A stretch of 64,000 nucleotides of DNA from Haloferax sulfurifontis ATCC BAA-897 (GCF_000337835.1 NZ_AOLM01000028.1:218574-282573), one strand, 5' to 3'; shown: positions 45,206 to 53,923, numbered from the stretch's first letter. A program made the numbers and translations. The notes: generated by a model not told the origin, from the sequence alone.

Positions 45206-47641
45206 ATGGCCGACACGCAATCGACCGCCGGGGGCGGCGACGCACCCGGTGAAGAGTCGGTGGAAACGGAACTCTCGCGCGACATGAGCCTCGCCGATAT
45301 CACGTTTATCGGCGTCGGCGCGATGATCGGCGCGGGCGTCTTCGCGCTGACCGGATTCGCGGCTGGGCTGGCCGGCCCGGCGCTCACGGTGGCGTTCATA
45401 CTCAACGGATTGGTGGCGATGTTCACCGCCGTCTCCTACGCCGAACTCGGGGCGGCGTTCCCCGAGGCGGGCGGCGGCTACCTCTGGGTGAAGGAGGCGC
45501 TGGTCGACCCAAACGGCTTCTACGCCGGGTGGATGAGCTGGTTCGCCCACGCCGTCGCGTGCGCGCTCTACGCCGTGACGTTCGGCGTCTTCCTCACCGA
45601 GTTCTTCGTGGTGTTCGCCGGCCTGCCCGACGGGTTCGCCCTGTTCGGCCTGCTCGACCGCCTGCTCGTGGAGAAACTGCTCGCGGTCGTGATGGTGCTC
45701 GCGTTCGCCTACATCAACTACCGCGGGGCCGAGGAGACGGGGAAGGCGGGCGTCGTCGTCACGACCATCAAGATTCTCATCCTCGGCGTCTTCGTGGCCT
45801 TCGGCATCCTCGCGACGGTGCGCGAGCCGAACTGGACGGCGACGTTCCTCGACAGTCCGTCGTTCGCGCCCAACGGCCTCGTCGGCGTCATCGGCGCGAT
45901 GGGCTTTACCTACATCGCCTTCGAGGGCTACGAGATAATCGTCCAGTCGGGCGAGGAGGTCGTCGACCCCGGCACCAACGTCCCGAAGGCGGTGTTCTAC
46001 TCGATGGCAATCGTGGTTCCCATCTACGTCCTCGTCGCCTTCGCGGCCATCGGCGGTATCGACGTGACCGCCGAACTCGCGAGTCGCGCGGGACTCACGA
46101 CCGCCGCGCCGACGTGGCAGGTCCTCGGGAACCTCGGCGAACTCGGCATCATCGAGGCCGCCGGGCAGTTCGTCCCGTACGGCGTCCCACTGCTTCTGTT
46201 CGCCGGGCTCGCGGCGACGATGAGCGCGCTCAACGCGACCATCTACTCCTCCTCGCGGGTGTCGTTCGCCATGGGCCGGGACCGCGTCCTCCCGGGCTTC
46301 TTCGGGCGCATCCACGGCGACAAGCGGACGCCCCACTGGGCAATCGGCCTCTCGGCGGTCCTCATCGGTCTCATGGCCGTGTTGCTCCCCATCGAGAGCG
46401 TCGCGGCCGCCGCCGACATCATGTTCATCTTCCTGTTCATCCAGGTGAACTGGACCGTCGTCAAGATGCGGGCGACCCACCCCGACCTCCCGCGGACGTA
46501 CGAGATTCCGTACATGCCGTGGCCCCCGCTCATCGGCATCGTCCTCCAGTTCATCCTGACGCCGTTTTTGCTCCTCGAACTCGGTCTGACGCCGGGGCTC
46601 GGCGCGGGGTCAGAGGGCTTCGTCGCGCTCGTGACCACGGCCGTCTGGATGGCGCTCGGACTCGTCGTGTACTACGGCTACTCCGAGGGCAAAGAGGCCG
46701 AGAAGCTCGAAGAAGAGACCCCGACCGTCGTGACCGAACGCGCCCCCGAGCGGCGCGAGTCGCAGGTGCTCGTCCCGATCGCCAACCCCGACAACGCGGC
46801 GCAGTTGATGCGGACCGCCATCGACGTGGCGCGCGACCGCGACGCCGAGATTCTCGTGATGAGCGCCGTCGAGGTGCCGTCGCAGACGCCGATTTCGGAG
46901 GGGCGGCGGTTCGTCGACGAGAAGCGCGGGACCATCGCCGCCGTGATGGAGCTGGCGACCGACGCCGACGTGCCCGTCAGCGGGACGGTCAGGCTGGGCC
47001 ACGACGCCGGAACGGCCATCCTCAACACCATCGAGGAACACGACAGCGACGTGGTGTTGATGGGCTGGCGCGGCCGGGGTCGCCGCCGCGACTACATCCT
47101 CGGGAGCAACGTCGACGAGGTCGTGACCAAGGCCCCCTGCGACGTGCTCGTCGAGCGCATCGGCCCGACCGACGGCGAGGTGGACTCGATTCTCCTGCCG
47201 ACCGCGGGCGGCCCGCACGCCGAACTCGCCGCGGAGGTGTGCCGCGCCATCGCGCGGACCAACGACGCCACGGTCCACGTGATGAACGTCGTCGCGCCCG
47301 ACGCCGACGAGAGCGCCCGCGAGGACGCCCAGCGCCGGGTGAATTCGACGGCCGCCGCGGTCGGCGACGACGAGTTGGTGACGACGTCGGTCCGGGAGGG
47401 CGAGGACGTGGCGGCGACCATCGTCGCCGCGACCGAGGAGTTCGACCTGACGGTCATCGGGGCGACCAGAGAGGGCCTGCTCCAACAGCTCGTCTTCGGC
47501 GCGATTCCGGAGACGGTCGGCCGCGACGCCGCGAGCACGGTCATCATGGCGAAGCGCGACCTCGGCGTCATCTCGTGGGTGACGCGGTGGTTCAAGCGCC
47601 GCCGCGACGACTATCACATCCGGAACGGCGACGGCGAGTGA
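45206..47641 (+). CDS. APC permease fused to two C-terminal Usp domains
   Basis: Amino-acid/cation transporter of 811 residues. The membrane part (about 30-520) opens with DITFIGVGAMIGAGVFALTGFAAGLAGPALTVAF, the APC TM1 motif, and AELGAAFPEAGGGYLWVKEAL. After YYGYSEGKEAEKLEEETP, two Usp domains follow: the first (about 545-680) begins SQVLVPIANPDNAAQLM and ends VLMGWRGRGRRRDYILGSNVDEVVTKAPCDVLVERIGP, with the ATP-loop pattern; the second (about 685-800) begins VDSILLPTAGGPHAELAAEV. A transporter with built-in Usp regulators contrasts with the separate permease and Usp genes at 5.4-7.6 kb. ATG 45206 is chosen over an upstream frame opening at 45122. Confidence 0.93.
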   Translation: MADTQSTAGGGDAPGEESVETELSRDMSLADITFIGVGAMIGAGVFALTGFAAGLAGPALTVAFILNGLVAMFTAVSYAELGAAFPEAGGGYLWVKEALVDPNGFYAGWMSWFAHAVACALYAVTFGVFLTEFFVVFAGLPDGFALFGLLDRLLVEKLLAVVMVLAFAYINYRGAEETGKAGVVVTTIKILILGVFVAFGILATVREPNWTATFLDSPSFAPNGLVGVIGAMGFTYIAFEGYEIIVQSGEEVVDPGTNVPKAVFYSMAIVVPIYVLVAFAAIGGIDVTAELASRAGLTTAAPTWQVLGNLGELGIIEAAGQFVPYGVPLLLFAGLAATMSALNATIYSSSRVSFAMGRDRVLPGFFGRIHGDKRTPHWAIGLSAVLIGLMAVLLPIESVAAAADIMFIFLFIQVNWTVVKMRATHPDLPRTYEIPYMPWPPLIGIVLQFILTPFLLLELGLTPGLGAGSEGFVALVTTAVWMALGLVVYYGYSEGKEAEKLEEETPTVVTERAPERRESQVLVPIANPDNAAQLMRTAIDVARDRDAEILVMSAVEVPSQTPISEGRRFVDEKRGTIAAVMELATDADVPVSGTVRLGHDAGTAILNTIEEHDSDVVLMGWRGRGRRRDYILGSNVDEVVTKAPCDVLVERIGPTDGEVDSILLPTAGGPHAELAAEVCRAIARTNDATVHVMNVVAPDADESAREDAQRRVNSTAAAVGDDELVTTSVREGEDVAATIVAATEEFDLTVIGATREGLLQQLVFGAIPETVGRDAASTVIMAKRDLGVISWVTRWFKRRRDDYHIRNGDGE

Positions 47642-47647
47642 GCGGCC

Positions 47648-48517
47648 TCACTCGCGCCACGGGAGCAGTCGCGCCGAGAGCGCGAACAGCGCGACGGCGA
47701 AGCCACAGAGGATAGCGAGGTCGGAGAGCGCGGTCGGGAGCTGGCCGCCGGCGACGGCGGCGCGCACGCCGCGCGCGAAGTAGGTGAGCGGGAGCGCGTC
47801 GACCACCGGGCGGAGCGCCGCGGGGAGTCTGGACGCGGGAACGAACGTGTCCGCGAGGAGGACCATCGGGATGCCGACGGCGTTGCTGGCGGCGATGACG
47901 CCGTCTTCGGAGTCCGCGAGCGAGCCGATGAGCGAGCCGAGCCCGCAGAACAGGGCGATGCCGACGACGAGAAAGGCGACGACCAGCGCGTCGCCGCCGA
48001 GCGAGGGGGCCGCGCCGAGGTCGCCGACGGCGGCGAGGACGCCGACGAGCAGGACGCCCGCGAGGCCGATGAGCGCGACGTTCACGGCCGCGTGCGCGGA
48101 GAGCCACTCCAGACGCGACAGCGGCGTCGTCGCCAGCTTCTCGAAGCGTCGGGACGCCCGGTTTCGCGCGACGGTGCTCCCGACCCGCGACAGGGGCGTC
48201 AGCACGACGACGACGCCGAGATACGCGGGCAGGTAGTACGCGTCCGGGCGGGAGAACAGGCCGCCGGTCGCGCCGGTCTTGACGAGGACGCCGAAGATGA
48301 GGACGATGAAGACGGGAAAGAAGAACGTGAAGAAGACGGCCGTCCGCCGCCGGAGGAACGCTCGCGTCTCGGCGACGGCCTCCGCGCGGACCCGGCGGGC
48401 CGCCTCGGCGAGCCCGCGGGTCTGACTGCCGTCGGCCGTCTCTCTCGTCTCGACCGCCGCGGCCGTCTCAGCCGCCGCGGCCGTCTCGTCCGTTCCGCCC
48501 GTCTCCGCGGCCGTCAT
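47648..48517 (-). CDS. ABC-2 type exporter permease
   Basis: Membrane subunit of an ABC exporter, 289 residues. After an Ala/Glu/Thr-rich, low-complexity N-terminus (35 residues), six helices follow in the ABC2 arrangement (AVFFTFFFPVFIVLIFGVLV, YLPAYLGVVVVLTPLS, AHAAVNVALIGLAGVLLVGVL, ALVVAFLVVGIALFCGLGSLIG, VGIPMVLLADTFVP and the last ALFALSARLLPW). The gene overlaps the ATPase gene by ATGA and follows it. The exported substrate (drug, lipid or polymer) is unknown. Confidence 0.92.
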   Translation of the reverse strand: MTAAETGGTDETAAAAETAAAVETRETADGSQTRGLAEAARRVRAEAVAETRAFLRRRTAVFFTFFFPVFIVLIFGVLVKTGATGGLFSRPDAYYLPAYLGVVVVLTPLSRVGSTVARNRASRRFEKLATTPLSRLEWLSAHAAVNVALIGLAGVLLVGVLAAVGDLGAAPSLGGDALVVAFLVVGIALFCGLGSLIGSLADSEDGVIAASNAVGIPMVLLADTFVPASRLPAALRPVVDALPLTYFARGVRAAVAGGQLPTALSDLAILCGFAVALFALSARLLPWRE

Positions 48518-49497
48518 CGCGTCACCTCGGCGTTCCCGGCGAGGCCCGCCGGACCTGCGCTGGCGATGCAGTCGTGGCCGCGCTCGCTGGCGAGGTTGAG
48601 GTACACGTCCTCCAGCGTCGGGCGGACGAGACTCACCTCCTCGTAGGCGATGTCGGCCGCGTCGAGGTGGTCGAGCATCGCGGTCAGGTCGTCGGGACCG
48701 GCGTCGAAAAAGCGGTACTCGTAGTCGCCGTACCGCCGGCCGTCGAGGGGCGTCGCGTCGAGGTCGAGCGCGCGGGGGCGCTCGGTCCGGACCGCGAGTC
48801 GGGTCTCGCCGCCGAAGCGCTGGACGAGGTTCCGGGGCGGACCGACGCGGACGAGTTCGCCGTCAGTGAGGAGCCCGACGCGGTCGGTGAGGTGCTCGGC
48901 TTCGGCCATGTAGTGCGTCGTGAGCACGACGGCGGTCCCGCCGTCGGCCAGCGAGTCGACGAGGTCCCACACGTCGCGGCGGCCCGCGGGGTCGATGCCG
49001 GTGGTCGGCTCGTCCAGAAACAGGAGTTCGGGGTCGTTGACGAGCGCCGCGCCGACGCAGACGCGGCGCTGTTGACCCCCCGAGAGGTCGGTGTAGGCCG
49101 TCGCCGCGTCCTCGGCGTCGAGACCGACCCGGTCGAGTACCTCGTCGACCGACAGCGGGTCCGGGTAGAGCCCGGCGTAGTAAGAGACGAGTTCGCGGCC
49201 CGAGAGTCGCCGGTGGGGCGAGAACTCCTGCGGGAGCACGCTCATCCGCGAGCGGTCGACCGCGGTCGGCGACTCGCCGAACACCCGAACCGAACCCTCG
49301 GTCGGGATTCGCGTCCCCGTCAGCAGGCCGAGGAGCGTCGATTTCCCGGCCCCGTTCGGGCCGATGAGACCGAACACCTCGCCCTCGTGAACGTCGAGCG
49401 ACACGTCCCGAACCACGACGGTGTCGCCGTACTGCTTCCTCACGGCTGTCGCCGTGACCGCCGGGCGCGTCGACTCGGCGGCCGTGTGTCCAGACAT
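48514..49497 (-). CDS. ABC exporter ATP-binding protein
   Basis: ATPase subunit of 327 residues. Walker A is GPNGAGKST (residues 46-54), the signature DLSGGQQRR lies near 137-145, and Walker B ELLFLDEPTTGID follows, with the switch His in VLTTHYMAEAEHLTDRV. The C-terminal DUF4162-like extension is present. The frame opens at 49542, but MSGHTAAES at 49497 is the natural start; the region upstream holds the 28-bp element at 49520. Coupled to the ABC-2 permease by a 4-base overlap. Confidence 0.94.
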   Translation of the reverse strand: MSGHTAAESTRPAVTATAVRKQYGDTVVVRDVSLDVHEGEVFGLIGPNGAGKSTLLGLLTGTRIPTEGSVRVFGESPTAVDRSRMSVLPQEFSPHRRLSGRELVSYYAGLYPDPLSVDEVLDRVGLDAEDAATAYTDLSGGQQRRVCVGAALVNDPELLFLDEPTTGIDPAGRRDVWDLVDSLADGGTAVVLTTHYMAEAEHLTDRVGLLTDGELVRVGPPRNLVQRFGGETRLAVRTERPRALDLDATPLDGRRYGDYEYRFFDAGPDDLTAMLDHLDAADIAYEEVSLVRPTLEDVYLNLASERGHDCIASAGPAGLAGNAEVTR

Positions 49498-49519
49498 AGC
49501 TCGTGTTCGAGTCGATATT

Positions 49520-49547
49520 GACAACGGCTTAGTCCTTGTCAAATCGG
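49520..49547. promoter_or_regulatory. Shared 28-bp promoter element, copy C
   Basis: GACAA-N3-CTTAGT-N2-TTGTCAAATCGG; the outer arms TTGACAA and TTGTCAA form an inverted repeat. It begins 23 bases before the ATPase ATG (minus strand) and ends 59 bases before ATG 49606, so it could serve either or both divergent units. Confidence 0.55.
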
Positions 49548-49605
49548 CTGGGGACGTGTCGGTGACACAAGTATATCAACCGTCGGGGCGACCGTAGCGT
49601 ATACA

Positions 49606-50463
49606 ATGCCGAATCGGCGACACCGGCGGACGGCCCCGACGCGCCGCGAGTTACTCTCGGTGACCGACGAGTTATCGCTCGCGCGGAAGGGAGAACGCAT
49701 CCTCGAACGACGACGCGACAGTCTCGTTTTCGTCCTTCTCGACCTGTTAGACCGATGGACGGAACTGCGCCGCGAGACCGACGAGGCGTTCCGCGACGCG
49801 GCTGAGCTCCACGTCTGGGGCGCAGAGCGGGAGGGCGAAATCGCGCTTCGCGCGCTCTCGGAGGCGCGGAGCTCTCACACGGAGCTCATCGTCTCCGAGA
49901 CGAAGCTCGTCGGGCTGACCGTCCCGTTCTTTCTGAGCACGTCGGCGCGGCGGTCGCTCGACGGGCGGGGGTACGGCGTCCTCGGCACGAGCGCGCTCGA
50001 CGACGAGCTCGTCGGGTCCTACGAGTCGGTCGTGGAGGACGTCGTCAGGCTGGCGGAGATGCGGGCGGTCCTCCTGCGACTCCTCGCGGAGATTCGACGG
50101 CTTCGGCTCCGCGTCAACTACCTCTCCCAGCGGCTCATCCCGGATTTGGAGGTGGAAAAACGGCATATACGGCGGTACCTCGACGAGCGCGAACAGGAAG
50201 AGCGCTTCCGACAGTTCCGGACCAAACAGCGCAACGAGCGACGGCAAGCCGAGCGACGGGAGGCAGAGCGACGGGAGGCAGAGCGACGAGAAGCAGAACA
50301 GCAGGAAGCGGAACGGCGGGAAGCAGAACAGCAGGAAGCGGAACGGCGGGAAGCAGAGCGACAGGAAGCGGAACGGCGGGAAGCAGAGCGACAGGAAGCA
50401 GAACAGCAGGAAGGCGAGCGGCGAGTGGAGACGCAACAGACAGACGACAGCGGCCGGGAATGA
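49606..50463 (+). CDS. Orphan V/A-type ATP synthase subunit D paralogue with charged repeat tail
   Basis: A 285-residue protein. Residues 10-210 align by eye with rotary-ATPase subunit D (central stalk): TRRELLSVTDELSLARKGERILERRRDSLVFVLLDLLDRW matches the N-terminal helix, ARRSLDGRGYGVLGTSALDDELVGSYESVVEDVV the conserved RGYGxxGTSA loop, and LLAEIRRLRLRVNYLSQRLIPDLEVEKRHIRRYLDEREQEERFR the C-terminal helix. No other ATPase subunit gene is nearby. A tail of eleven AE(R/Q)(R/Q)E pentapeptides follows. It precedes RdfA and Sph3 on the same strand (64 bp). Paralogous replacement of the ATPase subunit seems unlikely; a structural, filament- or cell-shape-related role is inferred only from its neighbours. 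Confidence 0.82.
   Translation: MPNRRHRRTAPTRRELLSVTDELSLARKGERILERRRDSLVFVLLDLLDRWTELRRETDEAFRDAAELHVWGAEREGEIALRALSEARSSHTELIVSETKLVGLTVPFFLSTSARRSLDGRGYGVLGTSALDDELVGSYESVVEDVVRLAEMRAVLLRLLAEIRRLRLRVNYLSQRLIPDLEVEKRHIRRYLDEREQEERFRQFRTKQRNERRQAERREAERREAERREAEQQEAERREAEQQEAERREAERQEAERREAERQEAEQQEGERRVETQQTDDSGRE
50248..50412 (+). repeat. Eleven tandem 15-bp units coding AE(R/Q)(R/Q)E
   Basis: A 165-bp tract of eleven units (for example GCAGAGCGACGGGAG). The units differ only at Arg/Gln positions and silently. Alternating acidic and basic residues suggest a single stable alpha-helix. The array length could vary between strains. Confidence 0.9.
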
Positions 50464-50527
50464 GACGAGGTTGCCCGCCAAGCGTAGTCTTATTACCGTC
50501 GCGCCACCAGTTTCGTGCAACGAGACA

Positions 50528-51316
50528 ATGTGCAAGGTCGACGTGGCAATCGAACGGTACGGGCTCGCCGCGCCGACCGGCAGGTACGACTCCGTCGACG
50601 ACTATCTGCTGGCGCGGTGGACCGGGGCCGACGGCGGCGAAAGCGAAGGGTACAAGTCGCTCACGACGTGGTTCAACAAGCGACTGCTCGCGCGCGTCTA
50701 CGAGCGGAACGGTCGCGACGTGACCGACGTGCGCCTCGACGCGGAGTACGAGGCCCTCGTCGGCGACGACGAGCTCGACTACGGGGACGTGGCCGCCGAC
50801 CTCGCGACGGACGGCATCGACGCCGACGAGCTGACGGGCGCGATGGCGTCGTGGAGCACGATGCGACGCCACCTCAACGACTGTCTCGACGGCGAGAAGC
50901 CGACCGTCGAGGCGTCCTCGGACTGGGAGCGAAACAGCGTCGACATCGCGCGCGAGACGGTCAGACAGAAGGCCGAGTCGGCGCTCGCGTCGCTGGGGAA
51001 GAAAGGGCGGCTCGCCGGAGCCGGAGACGCCGGCGTCGACGTGCAGGTGAAGGTGTCCTGCGCGGAGTGCCCGACGCGGGTCCCGCTCGAAGACGCGCTC
51101 GACCGCGGGTTCGTCTGTCAGGAGCACCACGCCGGTGCCGACGAGATGGCTGAGGAGGCCGTCCGCGAGACCGGCGTCGCGCCCGACGGCGGGGCCGACT
51201 CGGGCGGGCGGCTCCGGGCGGTGCTCCCCATCGGCGCGCTCTCCAGCGCCGGCCTCGCGCTCGGCGAGTTCTCCGGAGCGGCGCTCGAACTCGTCGCGGC
51301 CGCCGGAATGGCATGA
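50528..51316 (+). CDS. rdfA: Rod-determining factor RdfA family protein
   Basis: Member of the haloarchaeal RdfA family; in Haloferax volcanii the named protein is needed for rod-shaped cells. It has 262 residues, starting MCKVDVAIERYGLAAPTGRYDSVDDYLLARWTG, followed by a helical RYxSVDDYLLxRW..SLTTWFNKRLL core. A predicted zinc site CAECPTRV (Cys178, Cys181) pairs with FVCQEHH (Cys197, His200/201). The C-terminus has a hydrophobic stretch (LRAVLPIGALSSAGLALGE). The frame extends upstream to 50471, but ATG 50528 is the family start. It overlaps the Sph3 gene by ATGA, so the two are translationally coupled. Identification rests on residue pattern and gene order. Confidence 0.8.
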   Translation: MCKVDVAIERYGLAAPTGRYDSVDDYLLARWTGADGGESEGYKSLTTWFNKRLLARVYERNGRDVTDVRLDAEYEALVGDDELDYGDVAADLATDGIDADELTGAMASWSTMRRHLNDCLDGEKPTVEASSDWERNSVDIARETVRQKAESALASLGKKGRLAGAGDAGVDVQVKVSCAECPTRVPLEDALDRGFVCQEHHAGADEMAEEAVRETGVAPDGGADSGGRLRAVLPIGALSSAGLALGEFSGAALELVAAAGMA

Positions 51317-53094
51317 GCTGGCGGCTCGACGTGGAGAACGTCGCCGGGATTCGACGCGGGAGCGCGACGCTCGAACCCGGGTTGAACGCGGTCCGCGCGA
51401 GCAACTGGCAGGGGAAGTCGAGCTTCCTCGCCGCGATAGCGACCGCCTTCGGGACGGCGTCGCCGCTGACCGAGGGCGCGGCCGAGGGGCGCGTCTCGCT
51501 TTCGACGGACGAAAGGGAGTACACCGTCGAGTTGACCCGGGACGGACGGCACGTCCGGACGACCGGCGAGCCGTACCTGTCCGACGAGGTCGACCGCGTC
51601 TGCGCCGACCTGTTCGCGTTCCTCGGCGAGGAAAACGAGATTCGGCGGGCCGTCCGCGAGGGCGACGACCTCGAACCCCTCCTGACGCGCCCGCTCGATT
51701 TCGAGGACATCGACGCGAACATCGCCGAGGCGCGCCGCGAGCGCGACCGCGTGGACGAGGCGCTTTCGGAGGCCGAAGACGCGGCAGAACGCCTGCCGAC
51801 GCTGGCCGGTCGGGTGTCGGAACTCGAAGCCGAGGTCGAGGAGTTGGAAGCGAAGCGCGCGGCGTCCGCGGACGCCGCCGGCGGCGACGAGACGCGCGAG
51901 GCGCTCAGCGACGCCCGCGCGGAGCGCTCCCGCGTCCAGAGCCGCATCGACCGGCTCGAATCGACCGCCGAGCGGGTCCGAGAGCGACTCGAATCGAGTC
52001 GCGAGGAGCTCGACGGACTCGACGTGGAAGACGACGATGAGCTGGCGCGCGAGCTCGACGCGGCGAAGCGGGAGCTCCGCCAGCAGGAACGCGATATCGA
52101 ACTCCTTCGGGACGTCTACGACGCGAACCGCCGCGTCGTGGCCGAAGACCGGGCCGAACTGCTGACCGACGTGACCCACGGCCTCGTCGACGACGACCTC
52201 ACGTGTTGGGTCTGCGGTGCCGAGACGGACGCCTCGTCTGTGACGGCGCGGCTCGACGACCTCGCCGAGCGAATCGACCGCCGCACCGAGGCGGCCGAGG
52301 CGAACCGCGAACGCGTCGAGGAACTCACGGAGCGCGTCGAATCGCGCGAGAAGCGACGCCGACGCGAACGGGAGCTTCAGACCGACGTTCGGGAGCTCCG
52401 CGAGCGCCGGTCGGACCTCGAACGCCGCCTCGACGACGCGCGCGAACGCGACGACGAACTCGCCGAGCGAATCGACGACCTCCGCGAGCGAATCGAATCG
52501 GATGCCGAACAGGTGACCGATATCGAAAGCGACCTGAAGTACGCAAAGGCGCGCCTCGACGACGCGAAGTCGGAACTCGAATCGGCCGAATCGAAGTCCG
52601 AGGAGCTCGAATCACTGCGTTCACAGCGTCAGTCGCTCACCGAAGAGATAACCCGCCTCCGGCGGCGGAAACAAGAGATAAAGAAGGAGACACGAGACGC
52701 GTTCGACGACGCGATTCGGGACATCGTCCCGCTGTTCGAGACGGGGTTCGAGAGCGCGCGACTGACGAGCGAGTTCGAACTGGTCGTCGCCCGCGACGGC
52801 CGCGAGGCGTCGCTCGACGCGCTCAGCGAGGGCGAGGTCGAACTCCTCGGACTGGCGACGGCGCTCGCGGGCTACGAGGCGTTCGACGTGGTGGAACGCG
52901 TGCCGGTCATGCTCGTGGACCGCCTCGGCGGCATCGCCGACGAGAACCTCGGGCGACTGACCGACTACCTCTCCGGGAGGGCGACGTATCTCGTCACGAC
53001 GGCGTATCCCGAACACGGCGCCGTCGAGGGACACGACATCGACCCCGCGGACTGGTCGGTCGTCTCGGACTCGGCCGCACGGCGAGCCGAGTGA
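51313..53094 (+). CDS. sph3: Archaea-specific SMC-related protein (Sph3-like)
   Basis: SMC/Rad50-like ATPase of 593 residues. The head starts with a Walker A variant, ASNWQGKSS (residues 29-37, canonical first Gly replaced by Ala29; Lys35, Ser36). Two long coiled-coil arms (about 135-295 and 315-450, packed with ELExEVEELEAK and ERVESREKRRRRERELQ patterns) flank a CWVC hook (Cys298, Cys301), like the Rad50 zinc hook. The C-terminal head has LSEGEVELLGLATAL (ABC signature) and VPVMLVDRLGGIADENL (Walker B). It is coupled to RdfA by ATGA. In haloarchaea this pair is linked and affects cell shape; a chromosome- or membrane-organising role is inferred. Confidence 0.85.
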   Translation: MSWRLDVENVAGIRRGSATLEPGLNAVRASNWQGKSSFLAAIATAFGTASPLTEGAAEGRVSLSTDEREYTVELTRDGRHVRTTGEPYLSDEVDRVCADLFAFLGEENEIRRAVREGDDLEPLLTRPLDFEDIDANIAEARRERDRVDEALSEAEDAAERLPTLAGRVSELEAEVEELEAKRAASADAAGGDETREALSDARAERSRVQSRIDRLESTAERVRERLESSREELDGLDVEDDDELARELDAAKRELRQQERDIELLRDVYDANRRVVAEDRAELLTDVTHGLVDDDLTCWVCGAETDASSVTARLDDLAERIDRRTEAAEANRERVEELTERVESREKRRRRERELQTDVRELRERRSDLERRLDDARERDDELAERIDDLRERIESDAEQVTDIESDLKYAKARLDDAKSELESAESKSEELESLRSQRQSLTEEITRLRRRKQEIKKETRDAFDDAIRDIVPLFETGFESARLTSEFELVVARDGREASLDALSEGEVELLGLATALAGYEAFDVVERVPVMLVDRLGGIADENLGRLTDYLSGRATYLVTTAYPEHGAVEGHDIDPADWSVVSDSAARRAE

Positions 53095-53142
53095 GGCCCG
53101 CATCGACGGCGTCGGCAGGCGTGAGGCGGTTCCCGCGGCCGG

Positions 53143-53865
53143 TCACTCAAGCGTGAGCGAAAAGCCCCACGCCGCCTCCTGTCTGTCGTCTCCGTCGGAA
53201 GCCCCCGAGAGGCCGCCGACGGCGAAGGCCGCCTCGAAGCGAAACTCGCCGACCGGGAGACAGCTCGCTTCCTCGCCTTCGGGCTGGGCGACGCCGTAGA
53301 GGTCCACCAGTTCCGACCGCGACTCGCCGGGTTCGAGCGAGAGAATCCGGTACTCCTCGGTCACGGCGATGTGGTCTTCGAGCCGCCAACAGCCCGCCTC
53401 GGCGGGGTACTCTCCGTCCGCGGGGAGGAAGATGAGGTCGTTCGTCGTGTCCGAGACGTACTGGAAGAAGACCGTTCTGCCCTCGCCGACCTCGACCGTC
53501 TCGTCGCCGGTGTTCGTCAGCGTGATGCGGACTTGCGGCGGATGCTCGTCGGTCGCGAGGTCCTCGGTTATCTCGACTTCGTGTTCGACCGGCACGTCGG
53601 GGGCGTCGTCGACGCTGACCAGTGAGATGCCGGGACCGCCGGACGGACGAGTGCCGCCGGTTCCGTCGTCGGTGCCGTTTCCGTCCGGAAGGTCGTCTGT
53701 CGTGTCCGTCGGCTCGTCGGTCGTGGGGTCGTCAGTCGGCGTGTCCGTCTGTTCGTCGTCAGTCGTCGCGCCGTCGTCCGACCCGCCGTTGCCGACACAG
53801 CCGGCGAGGAGGCCGAACGAGAGGAGGGCGGTCGAACCGAGGACGGTGCGTCGTGTCAGGGACAT
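53143..53865 (-). CDS. Tat-exported lipoprotein, unknown function
   Basis: A 240-residue surface lipoprotein: twin-arginine SLTRRTVLGS, hydrophobic core, lipobox LLAGC with Cys23, then a Thr/Asp-rich linker of about 50 residues (TDTPTDDPTTDEPTDTTDD). The soluble domain (about 80-240) reads PPQVRITLTNTGDETVEVGEGRTVFFQYV and LEPGESRSELVDLYGVA, a beta-sandwich-like pattern, with Cys near 160 and 200. It converges on the shape genes (Sph3 stop 53094) with a 48-bp gap. No enzyme motif. Confidence 0.85.
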   Translation of the reverse strand: MSLTRRTVLGSTALLSFGLLAGCVGNGGSDDGATTDDEQTDTPTDDPTTDEPTDTTDDLPDGNGTDDGTGGTRPSGGPGISLVSVDDAPDVPVEHEVEITEDLATDEHPPQVRITLTNTGDETVEVGEGRTVFFQYVSDTTNDLIFLPADGEYPAEAGCWRLEDHIAVTEEYRILSLEPGESRSELVDLYGVAQPEGEEASCLPVGEFRFEAAFAVGGLSGASDGDDRQEAAWGFSLTLE

Positions 53866-53923
53866 ACCCAGTAGTCGTCGCGGACGGGAATAACCCTACG
53901 CGAGAGTCAAATCGCGGTTTGAG

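Noticed and set aside
43886..46480. An 864-codon minus-strand open frame
   Set aside because: Antisense to secY and the APC-Usp gene, which have unmistakable family motifs; the antisense translation has none.
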